Positions 8,073-17,046 are shown, counted from the stretch's first letter. The stretch: DNA of 61,831 bases from Bradyrhizobium sp. sGM-13 (GCF_018398875.1 NZ_JAGWDK010000033.1:1-61831), one strand, 5' to 3'. Notes: generated by a model from the letters alone, not told the origin. Made by a program: numbers and translations.

Positions 8073-9467
8073 ATGACAATGGACCGACGTTTCTTTCTGG
8101 GCGCAGCCGCCGGCACATTGGCGACCATGGCCGGCCCGTCGCCCAATCAGGCTTCCGCCCAAAAGGCGCGGGCGGCGGCTTCGGGGCAGAGCCTGGATTA
8201 TCGCAACGTAAGCGAGCTGCGGGCGCTGCTCGACGCGCGCAAGATTTCTGCGGTCGAATTGTTCGAGCACGCCGTCGGCCGGATCGAAGCCCTCGATTTA
8301 CGGATCAATGCCGTGGTCGTGCGCGACTTCGAGCGCGCCCGTGCAGCCGCGCGCGAGGCGGATGCCGCGTTGGCGCGCGGCGAGCGCCGGCCATTGCTCG
8401 GCATCCCCATGACCGTCAAGGAATCCTTCAATGTCGCGGGATTGCCGACCACCTGGGGGCTGCCGGCGGGCCGCGACTGGCAGGCGCCGGAAGATGCCGT
8501 CGCGGTTGCACGCCTCAAGGCGGCAGGAGCGGTGATATTGGGCAAGACCAATCTCGCCACCGCCATCGCCGACTGGCAAAGCTTTAATGCGATCTACGGC
8601 ACGACGAACAATCCGTGGGACCTCACGCGCACGGCCGGCGGATCGTCCGGCGGCTCGGCGGCGGCGCTCGCCGCCGGATATGTGCCGTTGGAGCTCGGTT
8701 CTGACATCAGCGGCTCCATTCGTGCGCCGGCGCATCTGTGCGGCGTGTTCGGCCATAAGCCGACTTCACATCTGGTGCCGCAGCGTGGCCACGCACCGCC
8801 GCGCTCACCAGCGCTGCCGACCGACCTGACCAGCGGTCTCGGTGTCTGCGGGCCATTGGCGCGGACGGCCGACGATCTCTCGCTTGCCCTGGATCTGCTT
8901 GCCGGTCCTGACGATCCGGAGGCAGCCGCCTACCGCCTGACGCTTCCACCGTCACGCCACAGCGCATTGAAGGATTTTCGCGTTCTCCTCATCGACAGCC
9001 ACCCGCTGTTGGCGGTGGAAAGCGACATCAGGGCCGCGCTCGACCAACTCGCAAACAAGCTCGGCAAGACGGGGGCGAAGGTTGCCCGCTCGAGTCCGCT
9101 ATTGCCCGATCTCGCCGAGTCGGCGCGCCTCCACACCCGCATGGTGCGCAACTTCGTTGCCTTCAGCCGTCCTCCGGAATTCTTCAAGCAGCACCAGGAG
9201 GAGGTTGCCTCCCTCAGGCCGGATGACGATAGTCTGAAGGCGTGGCGAACGCGCGCGCCCTTGCTCAATCACCACCAGTGGTTGGCTGGTGAAATCGCGC
9301 GTGCCCGCCTACGCCAGCAATGGGCCAACCTGTTCCGCGAATTCGACGTGGTTTTGTGTCCGCCATTTTCAGTGGTCGCATTCCCGCACGACCAGAAGGC
9401 GGATCAGGAACAGCGCACGATCGATTCCAGATCAAGGGACCGCCGATGCAGAAACCCAGCACCATGA
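8073..9467 (+). pseudogene. Exported amidase, N-terminal 450 residues (3' end lost by inversion)
   Basis: ATG 8073 follows GGAGAGG. The protein begins with a twin-arginine-like signal (MDRRFFLGAAAG) and carries the full catalytic core of the amidase-signature family: Lys116 in PMTVKESF, cis-Ser191 in GGSSGGS and nucleophile Ser215 in SGSIRAP. Homology runs to RTID at 9423, then changes to about 14 unrelated residues read from antisense hydrolase DNA and stops at 9467. The missing tail is at 1294-1523 on the opposite strand. Restored length is 526 residues, normal for this family. The truncated product lacks the last sheet of the core and is probably inactive. Confidence 0.88.
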
Positions 9468-9759
9468 ATTTTTCAAAACCGAGGTGATCCATCAGCGCGA
9501 GCTGGTCGTCGGTGTGGGAATCCCAGGGGCGCTCGATCTCGAGCGGGCCGGTGGATTGGCCGGGCGGCGCGTTGCGCAGGTCGTAGGCGATACAACGATA
9601 TTCGTTGCCGAACTCCTTGATCGCGTTGAAGGGCGGATAGTCGCCGGTGATCCCTGAGATGTTCGAGTTCAATCCACCGCCGGCAATCAACAGCAGCGGA
9701 AAGCCGGAGCCGGCTTCCTCGTAGTGGATGCGAACGGCGCCTTTTTCGAAAAAGCTCAT
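9265..9759 (-). pseudogene. Alpha/beta hydrolase, N-terminal fragment (3' end lost by inversion)
   Basis: The genuine part is 9424-9759, 112 residues: MSFFEKGAVRIHYEEAGSG, the oxyanion loop LLIAGGGLNSN, and the nucleophile elbow GFCIGGPLIWN, where Cys takes the usual Ser place. After 9424 the frame continues for about 53 residues through antisense amidase DNA before a stop at 9265. The other half is at 1524-1949. The restored gene has 254 codons. ATG 9759 has a GGGAACC-type site upstream. A Cys at the elbow is known in some relatives such as dienelactone hydrolase, so it need not mean loss of activity in the intact form. Confidence 0.86.
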
Positions 9760-9810
9760 GGCGGTTCCCTCTGCCCTATGTCTTGGCCGCTGCGTGCGGC
9801 TCTTTGATCT

Positions 9811-9935
9811 CCCTCGCCCCGCTCTTGCGGGGAGAGGGTCGGGGTGAGGGCTGTCACCACGAGCACCGCTCGCGGAGAGTCCCCCTCACCCGGATTGCTG
9901 CGCAATCCGACCTCTCCCCGCAAGCGAGGCGAGGT
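9811..9935. repeat. Palindromic intergenic repeat, family D, copy 1
   Basis: The element starts CCCTCGCCCC, passes GGGGAGAGGGTCGGGGTGAG, then CCCCCTCACCCGGATTG and CGCAATCCGACCTCTCCCCG, with several nested inverted pairs. A second copy is at 54352-54520. It fills the gap between the hydrolase fragment and the glutathione transferase. Confidence 0.8.
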
Positions 9936-9946
9936 AAGAAAAAGCC

Positions 9947-10840
9947 TCACCCCTTCGCCGGCTCGCCGATCTTGTCCTGCGTCTTTGTATCGAAATCGCT
10001 GGACTCGTGCCGCTCGTGCAACTGGCTTGCCGGATCGCCGGAGATGCGGTTGACCATGCGCCCGCGCTTCACTGCCGGGCGCTTGGCGATCGCGTCGGTC
10101 CAACGCTGCACGTTCTTGTATTCGTGCACCGAGAGGAATTCGCCGGCGCCGTAGACCAGGCCCTTGGCCAGCGCGCCGTACCATGGCCAGGTCGCCATGT
10201 CGGCGATCGTGTATTCGCTCCCTGCGAGATATTCGTTATCGGCCAAACGCCGATTGAGCACGTCGAGCTGGCGCTTCACCTCCATGGCGTAGCGGTCGAT
10301 GGCGTACTCGATCTTGGTCGGCGCATATGCGTAAAAGTGGCCAAAGCCGCCGCCGAGAAACGGCGCGCTGCCCATCTGCCAGAACAGCCACGACAGACAT
10401 TCGGCCCGCGCCGTGCCGCTCGCCGGCAAAAACGCACCGAACTTTTCGGCGAGATGCATCAGGATCGCACCGGACTCAAACACCCGGATCGGCGTCGGTC
10501 CGCTGCGATCCATCAGTGCGGGGATCTTCGAATTCGGATTAACAGCGACAAAGCCGCTGCCGAACTGGTTGCCGTCGATCTTGATCAGCCAGGCGTCGTA
10601 CTCCGCACCGCTGTGGCCAGCCGCAAGCAGCTCCTCGAACATGACCGTGACCTTGACCCCGTTGGGAGTAGCCAGCGAGTAGAGCTGGAACGGATGGCGG
10701 CCGACCGGCAGCTCCGCCTCATGCGTAGGGCCTGCGATCGGGCGATTGATCGCGGCGAACCGGCCGCCGCTTTCCTTGTTCCAGGTCCAGACTTTCGGCG
10801 GGACGTATTCGGCGGGATCAGTGGTGGGGGCATCGGTCAT
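9947..10840 (-). CDS. yghU: Glutathione S-transferase family, YghU-like disulfide-bond oxidoreductase
   Basis: The 297-residue protein has the long N-terminal extension of the YghU group (VWTWNKESGGRFAAINRPIAG). A thioredoxin-fold domain follows (about 45-130; LYSLATPNGVKVTVMFEELL, SKIPAL and the glutathione contact ESGAIL), then a helical C-terminal domain ending in a Lys-rich tail. YghU-type proteins bind two glutathiones and reduce disulfides. Start ATG 10840 is the first Met after a stop-rich leader; the longer frame has no ribosome site. It stands alone between a repeat and a divergent aminotransferase. The family call is strong; the physiological substrate is unknown. Confidence 0.92.
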   Translation of the reverse strand: MTDAPTTDPAEYVPPKVWTWNKESGGRFAAINRPIAGPTHEAELPVGRHPFQLYSLATPNGVKVTVMFEELLAAGHSGAEYDAWLIKIDGNQFGSGFVAVNPNSKIPALMDRSGPTPIRVFESGAILMHLAEKFGAFLPASGTARAECLSWLFWQMGSAPFLGGGFGHFYAYAPTKIEYAIDRYAMEVKRQLDVLNRRLADNEYLAGSEYTIADMATWPWYGALAKGLVYGAGEFLSVHEYKNVQRWTDAIAKRPAVKRGRMVNRISGDPASQLHERHESSDFDTKTQDKIGEPAKG

Positions 10841-10978
10841 TCGGGTTGGCTCCAGGCTTCTTCGGCCGTCTCGCGATTGCGTGATCTGTCGCGCGTCGGC
10901 TGGTGCAATCCATGTAAGGTTTCGTATCAGCACCGCAACAGAACAAAAAGCGCGCAAAAGTCAGGGGAGGAATGCGCC

Positions 10979-10996
10979 ATGCCACGCCTGCCCTGA
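10979..10996 (+). other. Possible mini-ORF of five codons upstream of the aminotransferase
   Basis: A strong AGGGGAGG (10963-10970) lies eight bases before an ATG (10979) that is followed by only four sense codons and TGA. The main start of the downstream gene (11092) has a much weaker site. This may be a leader peptide or a relic of an earlier start; no further evidence is available. Confidence 0.25.
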
Positions 10997-11091
10997 TTGC
11001 ACGAGGCAAGTGTACTCGGAGCAATGCTGCTGTGGCTGGTGTAATCGAGATCGGCCATAATGGATGTGCCGCCAGCAAAGAGACCATCCAC

Positions 11092-12243
11092 ATGCTCCCA
11101 TCACAGCGCGCCCTGTTCGAGATACCGCGCCAGATCTGCTACCTGAATGCCGCCTCTTACAGCCCGCTGCCGCTTCGAACGCTGGAGGCCGGCCGCGCCG
11201 CGGTTCTCCGCAAGGGCACGCCGTGGATGCTAGAGGCCTCCTTCGCCAATCAGCAGCATGAACGCGCGCGCCTTGCTGCCGCCCGGCTGATCAATGCCGA
11301 AGCCGCCGATATCGCGCTGATTCCCTCGATCAGTTACGGCGTTGCGACCGCCGCGAAGATGCTGCCGATCGCCCGCGGCACGCGCGTGATCGTGCTGGAG
11401 AACGACCACTCCTCGCCGGTGCTCGAATGGCATACGCGGGCCCAGGCGGAAGGGTTCGCCGTTGAGACGGTTCGGCAACCCGACGATGGCGATTGGACGT
11501 CGGCGGTGCTTGCCGCGATCGAACGATCCGGCGCACCACCGGTCAGCCTGGCCTCGATCTCATCAGTGCACTGGTCGGATGGTGGGTTGATCGACGTCGA
11601 CAAGGTCGGCGCGGCACTGCGGCAGCGGGGCGCCGCCTTCCTTGTCGACGCAACGCACAGCGTTGGCGTGCTGACGACCGACGTGAAGCGTCTCGACCCG
11701 GATTTTGTGATCTTCCCGACCTACAAATGGCTGCTCGGCCCTTACGGCCGCGCCTTTCTCTATGTTGCCAAACGTCATCACGGCGGTATCCCGCTTGAGC
11801 AGACCGCGTCCGGCCGCCGCAACGTGCGCGCCGACAACGCTGTTTATTTCACCGATCTCAGTTATGTTGCCGATGCGCGGCGCTTCGACATGGGCGAGCG
11901 CGACCATTTCATCTCGATGGAAATGGCCTCGATCGGCATGGAGATGATGGCCGACTGGGGCGCGCCGGCCATTGTGCAACGTCTCACGATGCTGACGGAG
12001 CGGATCGCGCAAGCCGTGCGCGGCATCGGCGTCCACGTTCCCGAACCTCACCTGCGGGCGCCGCATGTATTGAGCCTCGCCTTCAGGGGCGGAATGCCGG
12101 CGGGATTGATCGAGGCAATGGCAAGTGAGGGCGTCTACGTCGCGCCGCGCTTGGGACGGATGCGTGTGTCGCCGCACGTCTATAATGACGAAGCTGATGT
12201 CGATCGGTTTGTTGAGGTGTTAACGCGGCGGCTGCGGAGCTGA
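11092..12243 (+). CDS. Class V aminotransferase (PLP, cysteine-desulfurase-like fold)
   Basis: The 383-residue protein has the fold-type I PLP pattern: AAKMLPIARGTRVIV, the cofactor aspartate in FLVDATHSVGV (Asp186, His189) and the Schiff-base lysine in IFPTYKWLLGPYG (Lys212). The N-terminus, FEIPRQICYLNAASYSPLP, is typical of isopenicillin-N-epimerase-like and CsdA-like members of class V. The start is placed at 11092 with AAAGAGA upstream. An in-frame ATG at 10972 would add 40 residues without family character and sits only one base from its GGAGG. The reaction may be desulfurase, lyase or epimerase; there are no neighbours that decide. Confidence 0.88.
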   Translation: MLPSQRALFEIPRQICYLNAASYSPLPLRTLEAGRAAVLRKGTPWMLEASFANQQHERARLAAARLINAEAADIALIPSISYGVATAAKMLPIARGTRVIVLENDHSSPVLEWHTRAQAEGFAVETVRQPDDGDWTSAVLAAIERSGAPPVSLASISSVHWSDGGLIDVDKVGAALRQRGAAFLVDATHSVGVLTTDVKRLDPDFVIFPTYKWLLGPYGRAFLYVAKRHHGGIPLEQTASGRRNVRADNAVYFTDLSYVADARRFDMGERDHFISMEMASIGMEMMADWGAPAIVQRLTMLTERIAQAVRGIGVHVPEPHLRAPHVLSLAFRGGMPAGLIEAMASEGVYVAPRLGRMRVSPHVYNDEADVDRFVEVLTRRLRS

Positions 12244-12246
12244 CAT

Positions 12247-12339
12247 GTAGGGTGGGCAAAGGCGCGTTAGCGCCGTGCCCACCACGTATCCCGACAGTCA
12301 AACCGAATGGTGGGCACGCTGCGCTTTGCCCACCCTACG
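12247..12339. repeat. Palindromic intergenic repeat, family A, copy 3
   Basis: A full copy with both outer arms GTAGGGTGGGCAAAG and CTTTGCCCACCCTAC. It separates two convergent genes (aminotransferase and monooxygenase), where a bidirectional transcription end would be useful. Confidence 0.85.
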
Positions 12340-12347
12340 GCAGCCGC

Positions 12348-14006
12348 TTAGGACGCCGCCGCCTTGCGCGGCGCTTCCGCCCGCTCCATCACAAACCCCT
12401 CATACCCCTTGGCGGCGACGTCATTGCAGATCTGCCGGTAGGGGCCGACGCCGCCGATATAGGGCATGAAGATGCGCGGCTTGCCGGGGACGTTGGCGCC
12501 CATGTACCAGGAATTGGCCTGCGGATAGAGCGTGGTGTGGGCGACCTCGTTGACGTGGGCGACCCATTTGTCCTCGGCTTCGGTGGCGGCCTCCATCGTG
12601 TCGAGCCCGCGATCGCGCATGTAAGCGAGACAGTCGGTGATCCAGTCGACATGCTGCTCGATCGACACGATCATGTTGGACAGCACCGACGGGCTGCCGG
12701 GCCCGGTGACGATAAAGAGGTTGGGAAAGCCCGCGCTCATCAGGCCGAGATAGGTGCGCGGCCCCGCGGCCCATTTCTGATTCAGCGTCTGGCCGTCGCG
12801 GCCCTTGATATCGATCTTCGCCACCGATCCCGTCATGGCATCAAAACCGGTCGCCAACACCAGAGCGTCGACTTCGTAGTTCTTGCCGGCCACGCGCACG
12901 GCGTTTTCGGTGATCTCTTCGATCGGGCTAGATTTGATGTCGACCAGCGTCACGTTTGGGCGGTTGAAGGTCGCGAAGTAATCGGTGTCGATGCAGATGC
13001 GTTTTGAGCCGATCGGATGGTTGTTCGGCTGCAATAGTTTTGCCGTTTCCGGGTTCTTGACGATGCCGGCGATCTTGTCGCGGACGAAATTCGCAGCGGT
13101 GTCATTGGCGGCCTTGTCGAGCGCAAGATTGTTGTAGACCGACATGAAGGTAAGCCCGCCGTGATTCCAGCGCGCCTCGTACTTCGCACGGCGCTCGTTG
13201 TCGCCGTCATCGAGCGCGCCGCGGTCGGGCATCTCGGTGTAGATGCCGTTCTTCGCGACCTCGCGCGCGAAGCGCCGGATCTCGGGATAGTTGGCGCGGA
13301 ATTTCTGCCGCTCTTGTTCCGTCAGCGGCGCATTGCGGGCGGGAATCGAGAAATTCGCGGTGCGTTGAAATACCGTCAGATGGCTGGCCTGTTCGGCGAT
13401 GACCGGCACCGACTGAATTCCCGATGATCCCGTGCCGATGACGCCGACGCGCTGGCCGGTGAAATTGACTTCTTCATGCGGCCAGTGGCCGGTGTGGTAG
13501 ACCTTGCCCTTGAACCGATCGAGACCCTTGATGTCGGGCATCCGCGCGTTCGACAGGCAACCGGTGGCGAGCACGACGAATTTTGCTGACACCGTTTTGC
13601 CGTCCGAAGTCGTTACCGACCAGAGGGAGGTCGCCTCGTCGAACTCGGCACGATCGACGCGGGTGTCGAACTGGATGTCTCTTCGCAGATCGAAGCGGTC
13701 GGCGACTTGGTTGGCGTATTTCAAAATCTCCGGCTGCGGTGCATAGCGCTCGCTCCAGTCCCACTCTTGCTGCAGCTCTTCCGAGAACGAATAGGAATAC
13801 TGCATGCTCTCGACGTCGCAGCGCGCGCCGGGATAGCGGTTCCAGTACCAGGTGCCGCCGACGCCCGCGCCCTGCTCGTGAACCCGCGCCGTCATTCCCT
13901 GTCCGCGCAAGCGGTGCAGCATGTACATGCCGGCAAAGCCCGCGCCGACCACAACGACGTCATAGGCCTCGGGCGATTTGGCGGCGGCGGACGGCATGGC
14001 GGACAT
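12348..14006 (-). CDS. Flavin-containing monooxygenase, Baeyer-Villiger type
   Basis: The 552-residue enzyme has the FAD-binding GAGFAG (residues 21-26), the NADPH-binding GTGSSG (about 191-196) and, between them, the Baeyer-Villiger fingerprint FxGxxxHxxxWP (Phe165, Gly167, His171, Trp175, Pro176). GGTWYWNRYPGARCD is also typical. It should use NADPH and oxygen to turn a ketone into an ester or lactone; cyclohexanone or steroid monooxygenases are the closest models. ATG 14006 follows AGGGAG. Genes for a lactonase or alcohol dehydrogenase are not adjacent, so the natural ketone is unknown. Confidence 0.92.
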   Translation of the reverse strand: MSAMPSAAAKSPEAYDVVVVGAGFAGMYMLHRLRGQGMTARVHEQGAGVGGTWYWNRYPGARCDVESMQYSYSFSEELQQEWDWSERYAPQPEILKYANQVADRFDLRRDIQFDTRVDRAEFDEATSLWSVTTSDGKTVSAKFVVLATGCLSNARMPDIKGLDRFKGKVYHTGHWPHEEVNFTGQRVGVIGTGSSGIQSVPVIAEQASHLTVFQRTANFSIPARNAPLTEQERQKFRANYPEIRRFAREVAKNGIYTEMPDRGALDDGDNERRAKYEARWNHGGLTFMSVYNNLALDKAANDTAANFVRDKIAGIVKNPETAKLLQPNNHPIGSKRICIDTDYFATFNRPNVTLVDIKSSPIEEITENAVRVAGKNYEVDALVLATGFDAMTGSVAKIDIKGRDGQTLNQKWAAGPRTYLGLMSAGFPNLFIVTGPGSPSVLSNMIVSIEQHVDWITDCLAYMRDRGLDTMEAATEAEDKWVAHVNEVAHTTLYPQANSWYMGANVPGKPRIFMPYIGGVGPYRQICNDVAAKGYEGFVMERAEAPRKAAAS

Positions 14007-14231
14007 GAAAGCGGGCTCCCTGAAAATTATGTTGGTTGCGTGCAGCATTCTCTCGATAGCGCCAAAGCGCAAGACGCAAATCGGCGGCCGTGCTCTGCAT
14101 ATTTTGCGAGATGGAATTGCAAGCCCTCCTCAGCAGGAGGAGTGAGACCGCTTGGCATGCAAGGCTCCAATGGGCTAGCGTCGCGCGGAAAGCCGAGCAG
14201 CCATCTGAAATGCTGCCGCCGGGAGGTCACC

Positions 14232-15365
14232 ATGAAATCGCCAATCTGCGACATGCTGGGAATTGAATTCCCCCTGCTCGCCTTCAGCCATTGCCGCGAC
14301 GTCGTTGCCGCCGTCAGCCGCGCCGGCGGGTTTGGCGTATTGGGAGCGACCGCGCATTCGCCCGAGACGATCGAGCAGGAATTGAGATGGATCGACGATC
14401 ACACCGATGGCAAGCCCTACGGGCTCGACGTGCTGATCCCTGAAAACATTTCGACCGCGGGCGAGAAGGACGTAACCTGGAAGAGCCTTGAGGCGCGGAT
14501 CTCGCCGCAGCATCGCGATTTCACCCGCAACCTGCTGAAGAAATACGGCGTCGAGTTGACGACGAGCAATGTCGCCGACAACCAGCCGCAGCCGTTTGAC
14601 GCGCAGCGCGCACTTGACGTGCTCGAGGTCTCGTTCCGCCATCCGATCAAGCTGATTGCGAACGCGCTCGGCGTGCCGCCGAAACAGATGATCGACATGG
14701 GCCGCAAGCATGGCGTGCCGGTGGCAGCGCTCGTTGGTTCGAAAGAGCACGCGCTGCGCCAGGTCGCTGCCGGCGTCGATATTCTGGTTGCGCAAGGCAC
14801 CGAGGCCGGTGGCCATTGCGGTGAGGTTTCGACCATGGTGCTGGTGCCCGAGGTGATCAAGGCGATCAAGCCGGTCCGCGACGTGCCGGTGCTGGCCGCA
14901 GGCGGCATCATGACAGGCAGGCAGATGGCAGCCTGCATGGCGATGGGTGCGGCCGGCGCCTGGACCGGCTCGGTGTGGCTGGCGACGGTGGAATCGGAGA
15001 CCACGGAAATTTTCCGCGAGAAGATGATAGCAGCATCCTCGCGCGACGCCGTCCGCTCCAGGGGCCGCACCGGCAAGCCGGCACGGCAATTGCGGTCGGT
15101 GTGGACCGATGCATGGGACCGCGGGCCGGATAGCCCCGGCGCCTTGCCGATGCCGCTGCAAAGCATCATCAGCCGCGACGCCTTCAACTCGATCGACCGC
15201 GCAGCGGCCGCCGGCAATGTGCAGGCGCGCGATCTCGTGACTTACTTTGTCGGCCAGGGCGTCGGCCTGATCGACAGCGTGAAGTCGGCCGGCGCCGTGG
15301 TGCAGGAATTCAAGGAAGATTTTGCCGACGCGGTGGAGCATATGAACATGCTGATGGAGGAGTGA
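14232..15365 (+). CDS. Nitronate monooxygenase / 2-nitropropane dioxygenase family
   Basis: The 377-residue FMN enzyme with a TIM barrel shows the opening MLGIEFPLLAF, GGFGVLGA (about 36-43), the phosphate/substrate segment VAQGTEAGGHCGEV with the conserved His, and VPVLAAGGIMTGRQMAA with GAAGAWTGSVWLAT. These mark the NMO/FabK-like family, which oxidises alkyl nitronates such as propionate 3-nitronate. ATG 14232 follows GGGAGG. It is transcribed divergently from the Baeyer-Villiger-type enzyme and followed, after a repeat, by a thiolase-like gene. Length and motifs are normal; substrate is inferred from the family only. Confidence 0.9.
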   Translation: MKSPICDMLGIEFPLLAFSHCRDVVAAVSRAGGFGVLGATAHSPETIEQELRWIDDHTDGKPYGLDVLIPENISTAGEKDVTWKSLEARISPQHRDFTRNLLKKYGVELTTSNVADNQPQPFDAQRALDVLEVSFRHPIKLIANALGVPPKQMIDMGRKHGVPVAALVGSKEHALRQVAAGVDILVAQGTEAGGHCGEVSTMVLVPEVIKAIKPVRDVPVLAAGGIMTGRQMAACMAMGAAGAWTGSVWLATVESETTEIFREKMIAASSRDAVRSRGRTGKPARQLRSVWTDAWDRGPDSPGALPMPLQSIISRDAFNSIDRAAAAGNVQARDLVTYFVGQGVGLIDSVKSAGAVVQEFKEDFADAVEHMNMLMEE

Positions 15366-15377
15366 GAATGACCTCCT

Positions 15378-15498
15378 GTAGGGTGGGCAAAGCGACTTGT
15401 CCGCCGTAGCTCAACGAGCGAAGGCGGAAGCGTGCCCACCACTCCGAGCAAGACGCTAGATGGTGGGCACGGCGCTGCGAGCCTTTGCCCACCCTACG
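15378..15498. repeat. Palindromic intergenic repeat, family A, copy 4 (long centre)
   Basis: The arms match the family, GTAGGGTGGGCAAAG to CTTTGCCCACCCTAC, but the central part is about 30 bases longer than in other copies and includes GCTCAACGAGCGAAGGCGGA. It lies between two co-directional genes. Confidence 0.82.
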
Positions 15499-15531
15499 AG
15501 ACTACGAGACTAGAAAGCGAAACAAGAAAAA

Positions 15532-17046
15532 ATGTCGAACTCCCCCCTCCCCGAAGACCGCATTCCCGTCATCGTCGGTGTCGGCGAAATCGTCGACCGG
15601 CCAAAGGACATCGCCGCCGGCCTCGAACCGCTGGCGCTGCTCGAGCAGGCGGTGCGGCGCGCGGAAGCCGATAGCGGCGCAAAACTGCTCGGTGAGCTCG
15701 GCTCGCTCGACGTCGTCAATTTCCTGAGCTGGCGCTACCGCGATCCCGAGAAGCAGCTCGCAGCAAAGCTTGGTGCTGCGCCAGCGCATTGCTACTACGG
15801 CCCGGTCGGCGGCGAGAGCCCGATCCGCTACATCCACGAAGCCGCAAAGCGCATCGCGCGCGGCGAGTGCAGCGTGGCGGTGGTCTGCGGCGCGGAAGCG
15901 CAATCGACCGCAACCAAAGCCGAGCGCGGCGGCATCGCCCTACCATGGACAGCGTTCGCCCATGACGTCGAGGAGCCGAAGCGCGGTGCGGCGTTTCAGA
16001 AGCCGATGGCGGTGAAGCTCGGGGTGTTCCGCCCCATCACCGTCTATCCGCTCTATGAATCCGCCACGTCAGCGCATTGGGGCCAGACGCCGCGCGAGGC
16101 GCTCGCCGAATCCGGCGCGCTGTGGTCGACTTATTCGAAAGTGGCGTCAGAAAATCCAAATTCGTGGCTGAAGAAGCGTTTTGCACCTGAAGAGATCATC
16201 ACGCCGACGCCGGAGAACCGGCTGATCGCCTGGCCCTACACAAAACTGATGGTGGCCAATCCGACCGTCAACATGGGCGGGGCCGTCTTGCTGACCTCCC
16301 TGGCGAAAGCGCGCGCGGCCGGCATAACCGAGGAGCGGCTGGTCTATCCGATCGGCGGCGCGTCGGCGGAGGAGCCGCGCGACTACCTGGTACGCGACCA
16401 GTTTTATGAAAGCCATCCGCAGAACGCGGTGCTGAAGGCGGTGATGGACCTGGTCGAAGGCGACGGCAGGAAATTCGACGCCATCGAGCTCTATAGCTGC
16501 TTTCCTTGCGTACCCAAGATGGCGCGGCGGACGTTGCGCTTGGGCCCCGACGTGCAGCCGACGGTGACCGGCGGGCTCACTTTCTTCGGCGCGCCGCTCA
16601 ACACTTATATGACGCACGCGGCTATTGCGATGGTGCGGAAGCTGCGCGAAGGCGGCAAGCTCGGCCTGCTCTACGGCCAGGGCGGCTTCGTCACCAAGCA
16701 TCACGGGCTCGTGCTGTCGCGTGAAGTGCCGAAGGGACCGCTCGCCCAGGACACCAGCGTGCAGGCCGAGGCCGAGCGCAACCGCGGCCGGGTGCCGGAC
16801 TTCGTCACCGAGGCCTCTGGCAAAGGCAAAGTCGAGAGTTTTACCGTGATCTACAAGGGCAAGGGCGAGGTCGAGCACGGCGTGGTGATGCTGCGCACCG
16901 AGCAGGATGCACGGGCGCTGGCGCGTGTGCCCGCTGGTGACGCAGCGACGCTCAAGCATCTGCTGAACATGGATCGGACGCCGGTGGGGTCGGTCGGCGA
17001 TATCGTTGCCGCGGATCATGGCGTGCTGGAATGGCGGGTGGGATAG
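15532..17046 (+). CDS. Thiolase-superfamily protein apparently without the nucleophilic cysteine
   Basis: The 504-residue protein opens with IPVIVGVGEIVDRP and continues with AAKRIARGECSVAVVCGAEAQS, as in acetyl-CoA acetyltransferase/SCP-x-like thiolases. The C-terminal half has the glycine-rich loop LYGQGGFVTKHHGLVLS with its His. Where classical thiolases have a Cys in a CxSG motif, this protein reads PVGGESPIRY (about 91-100); Cys87 is near but out of register. An OB-fold-like tail (about 430-500) follows, as in DUF35-type partners. It may be a non-catalytic or altered acyltransferase. The start at 15532 overlaps no other gene. Confidence 0.85.
   Translation: MSNSPLPEDRIPVIVGVGEIVDRPKDIAAGLEPLALLEQAVRRAEADSGAKLLGELGSLDVVNFLSWRYRDPEKQLAAKLGAAPAHCYYGPVGGESPIRYIHEAAKRIARGECSVAVVCGAEAQSTATKAERGGIALPWTAFAHDVEEPKRGAAFQKPMAVKLGVFRPITVYPLYESATSAHWGQTPREALAESGALWSTYSKVASENPNSWLKKRFAPEEIITPTPENRLIAWPYTKLMVANPTVNMGGAVLLTSLAKARAAGITEERLVYPIGGASAEEPRDYLVRDQFYESHPQNAVLKAVMDLVEGDGRKFDAIELYSCFPCVPKMARRTLRLGPDVQPTVTGGLTFFGAPLNTYMTHAAIAMVRKLREGGKLGLLYGQGGFVTKHHGLVLSREVPKGPLAQDTSVQAEAERNRGRVPDFVTEASGKGKVESFTVIYKGKGEVEHGVVMLRTEQDARALARVPAGDAATLKHLLNMDRTPVGSVGDIVAADHGVLEWRVG

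Larger units (their letters stand above)
1524..9423. other. Inverted chromosomal segment of about 7.9 kb
   Basis: Both ends lie inside genes. The left end splits an amidase tail (minus, 1294-1523) from a hydrolase tail (plus, 1524-1949). The right end splits an amidase head (plus, 8073-9423) from a hydrolase head (minus, 9424-9759). Reversing 1524-9423 rebuilds both genes in frame with family-like residues at both joins. The ends share only about three bases (ATC) plus a nearby ATCGAT at each side, and I see no long inverted repeat or recombinase gene at them. The true breakpoint cannot be placed to better than a few bases. It could be a fixed inversion, a switch or an assembly error. Confidence 0.85.

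Noticed and set aside
43..9935. Palindromic repeats as the cause of the 1524-9423 inversion
   Set aside because: Repeats lie near both ends (families A and B at the left, D at the right), but none is at the exact breakpoints and the pairs near each end belong to different families, so homologous exchange between them cannot give these joints.
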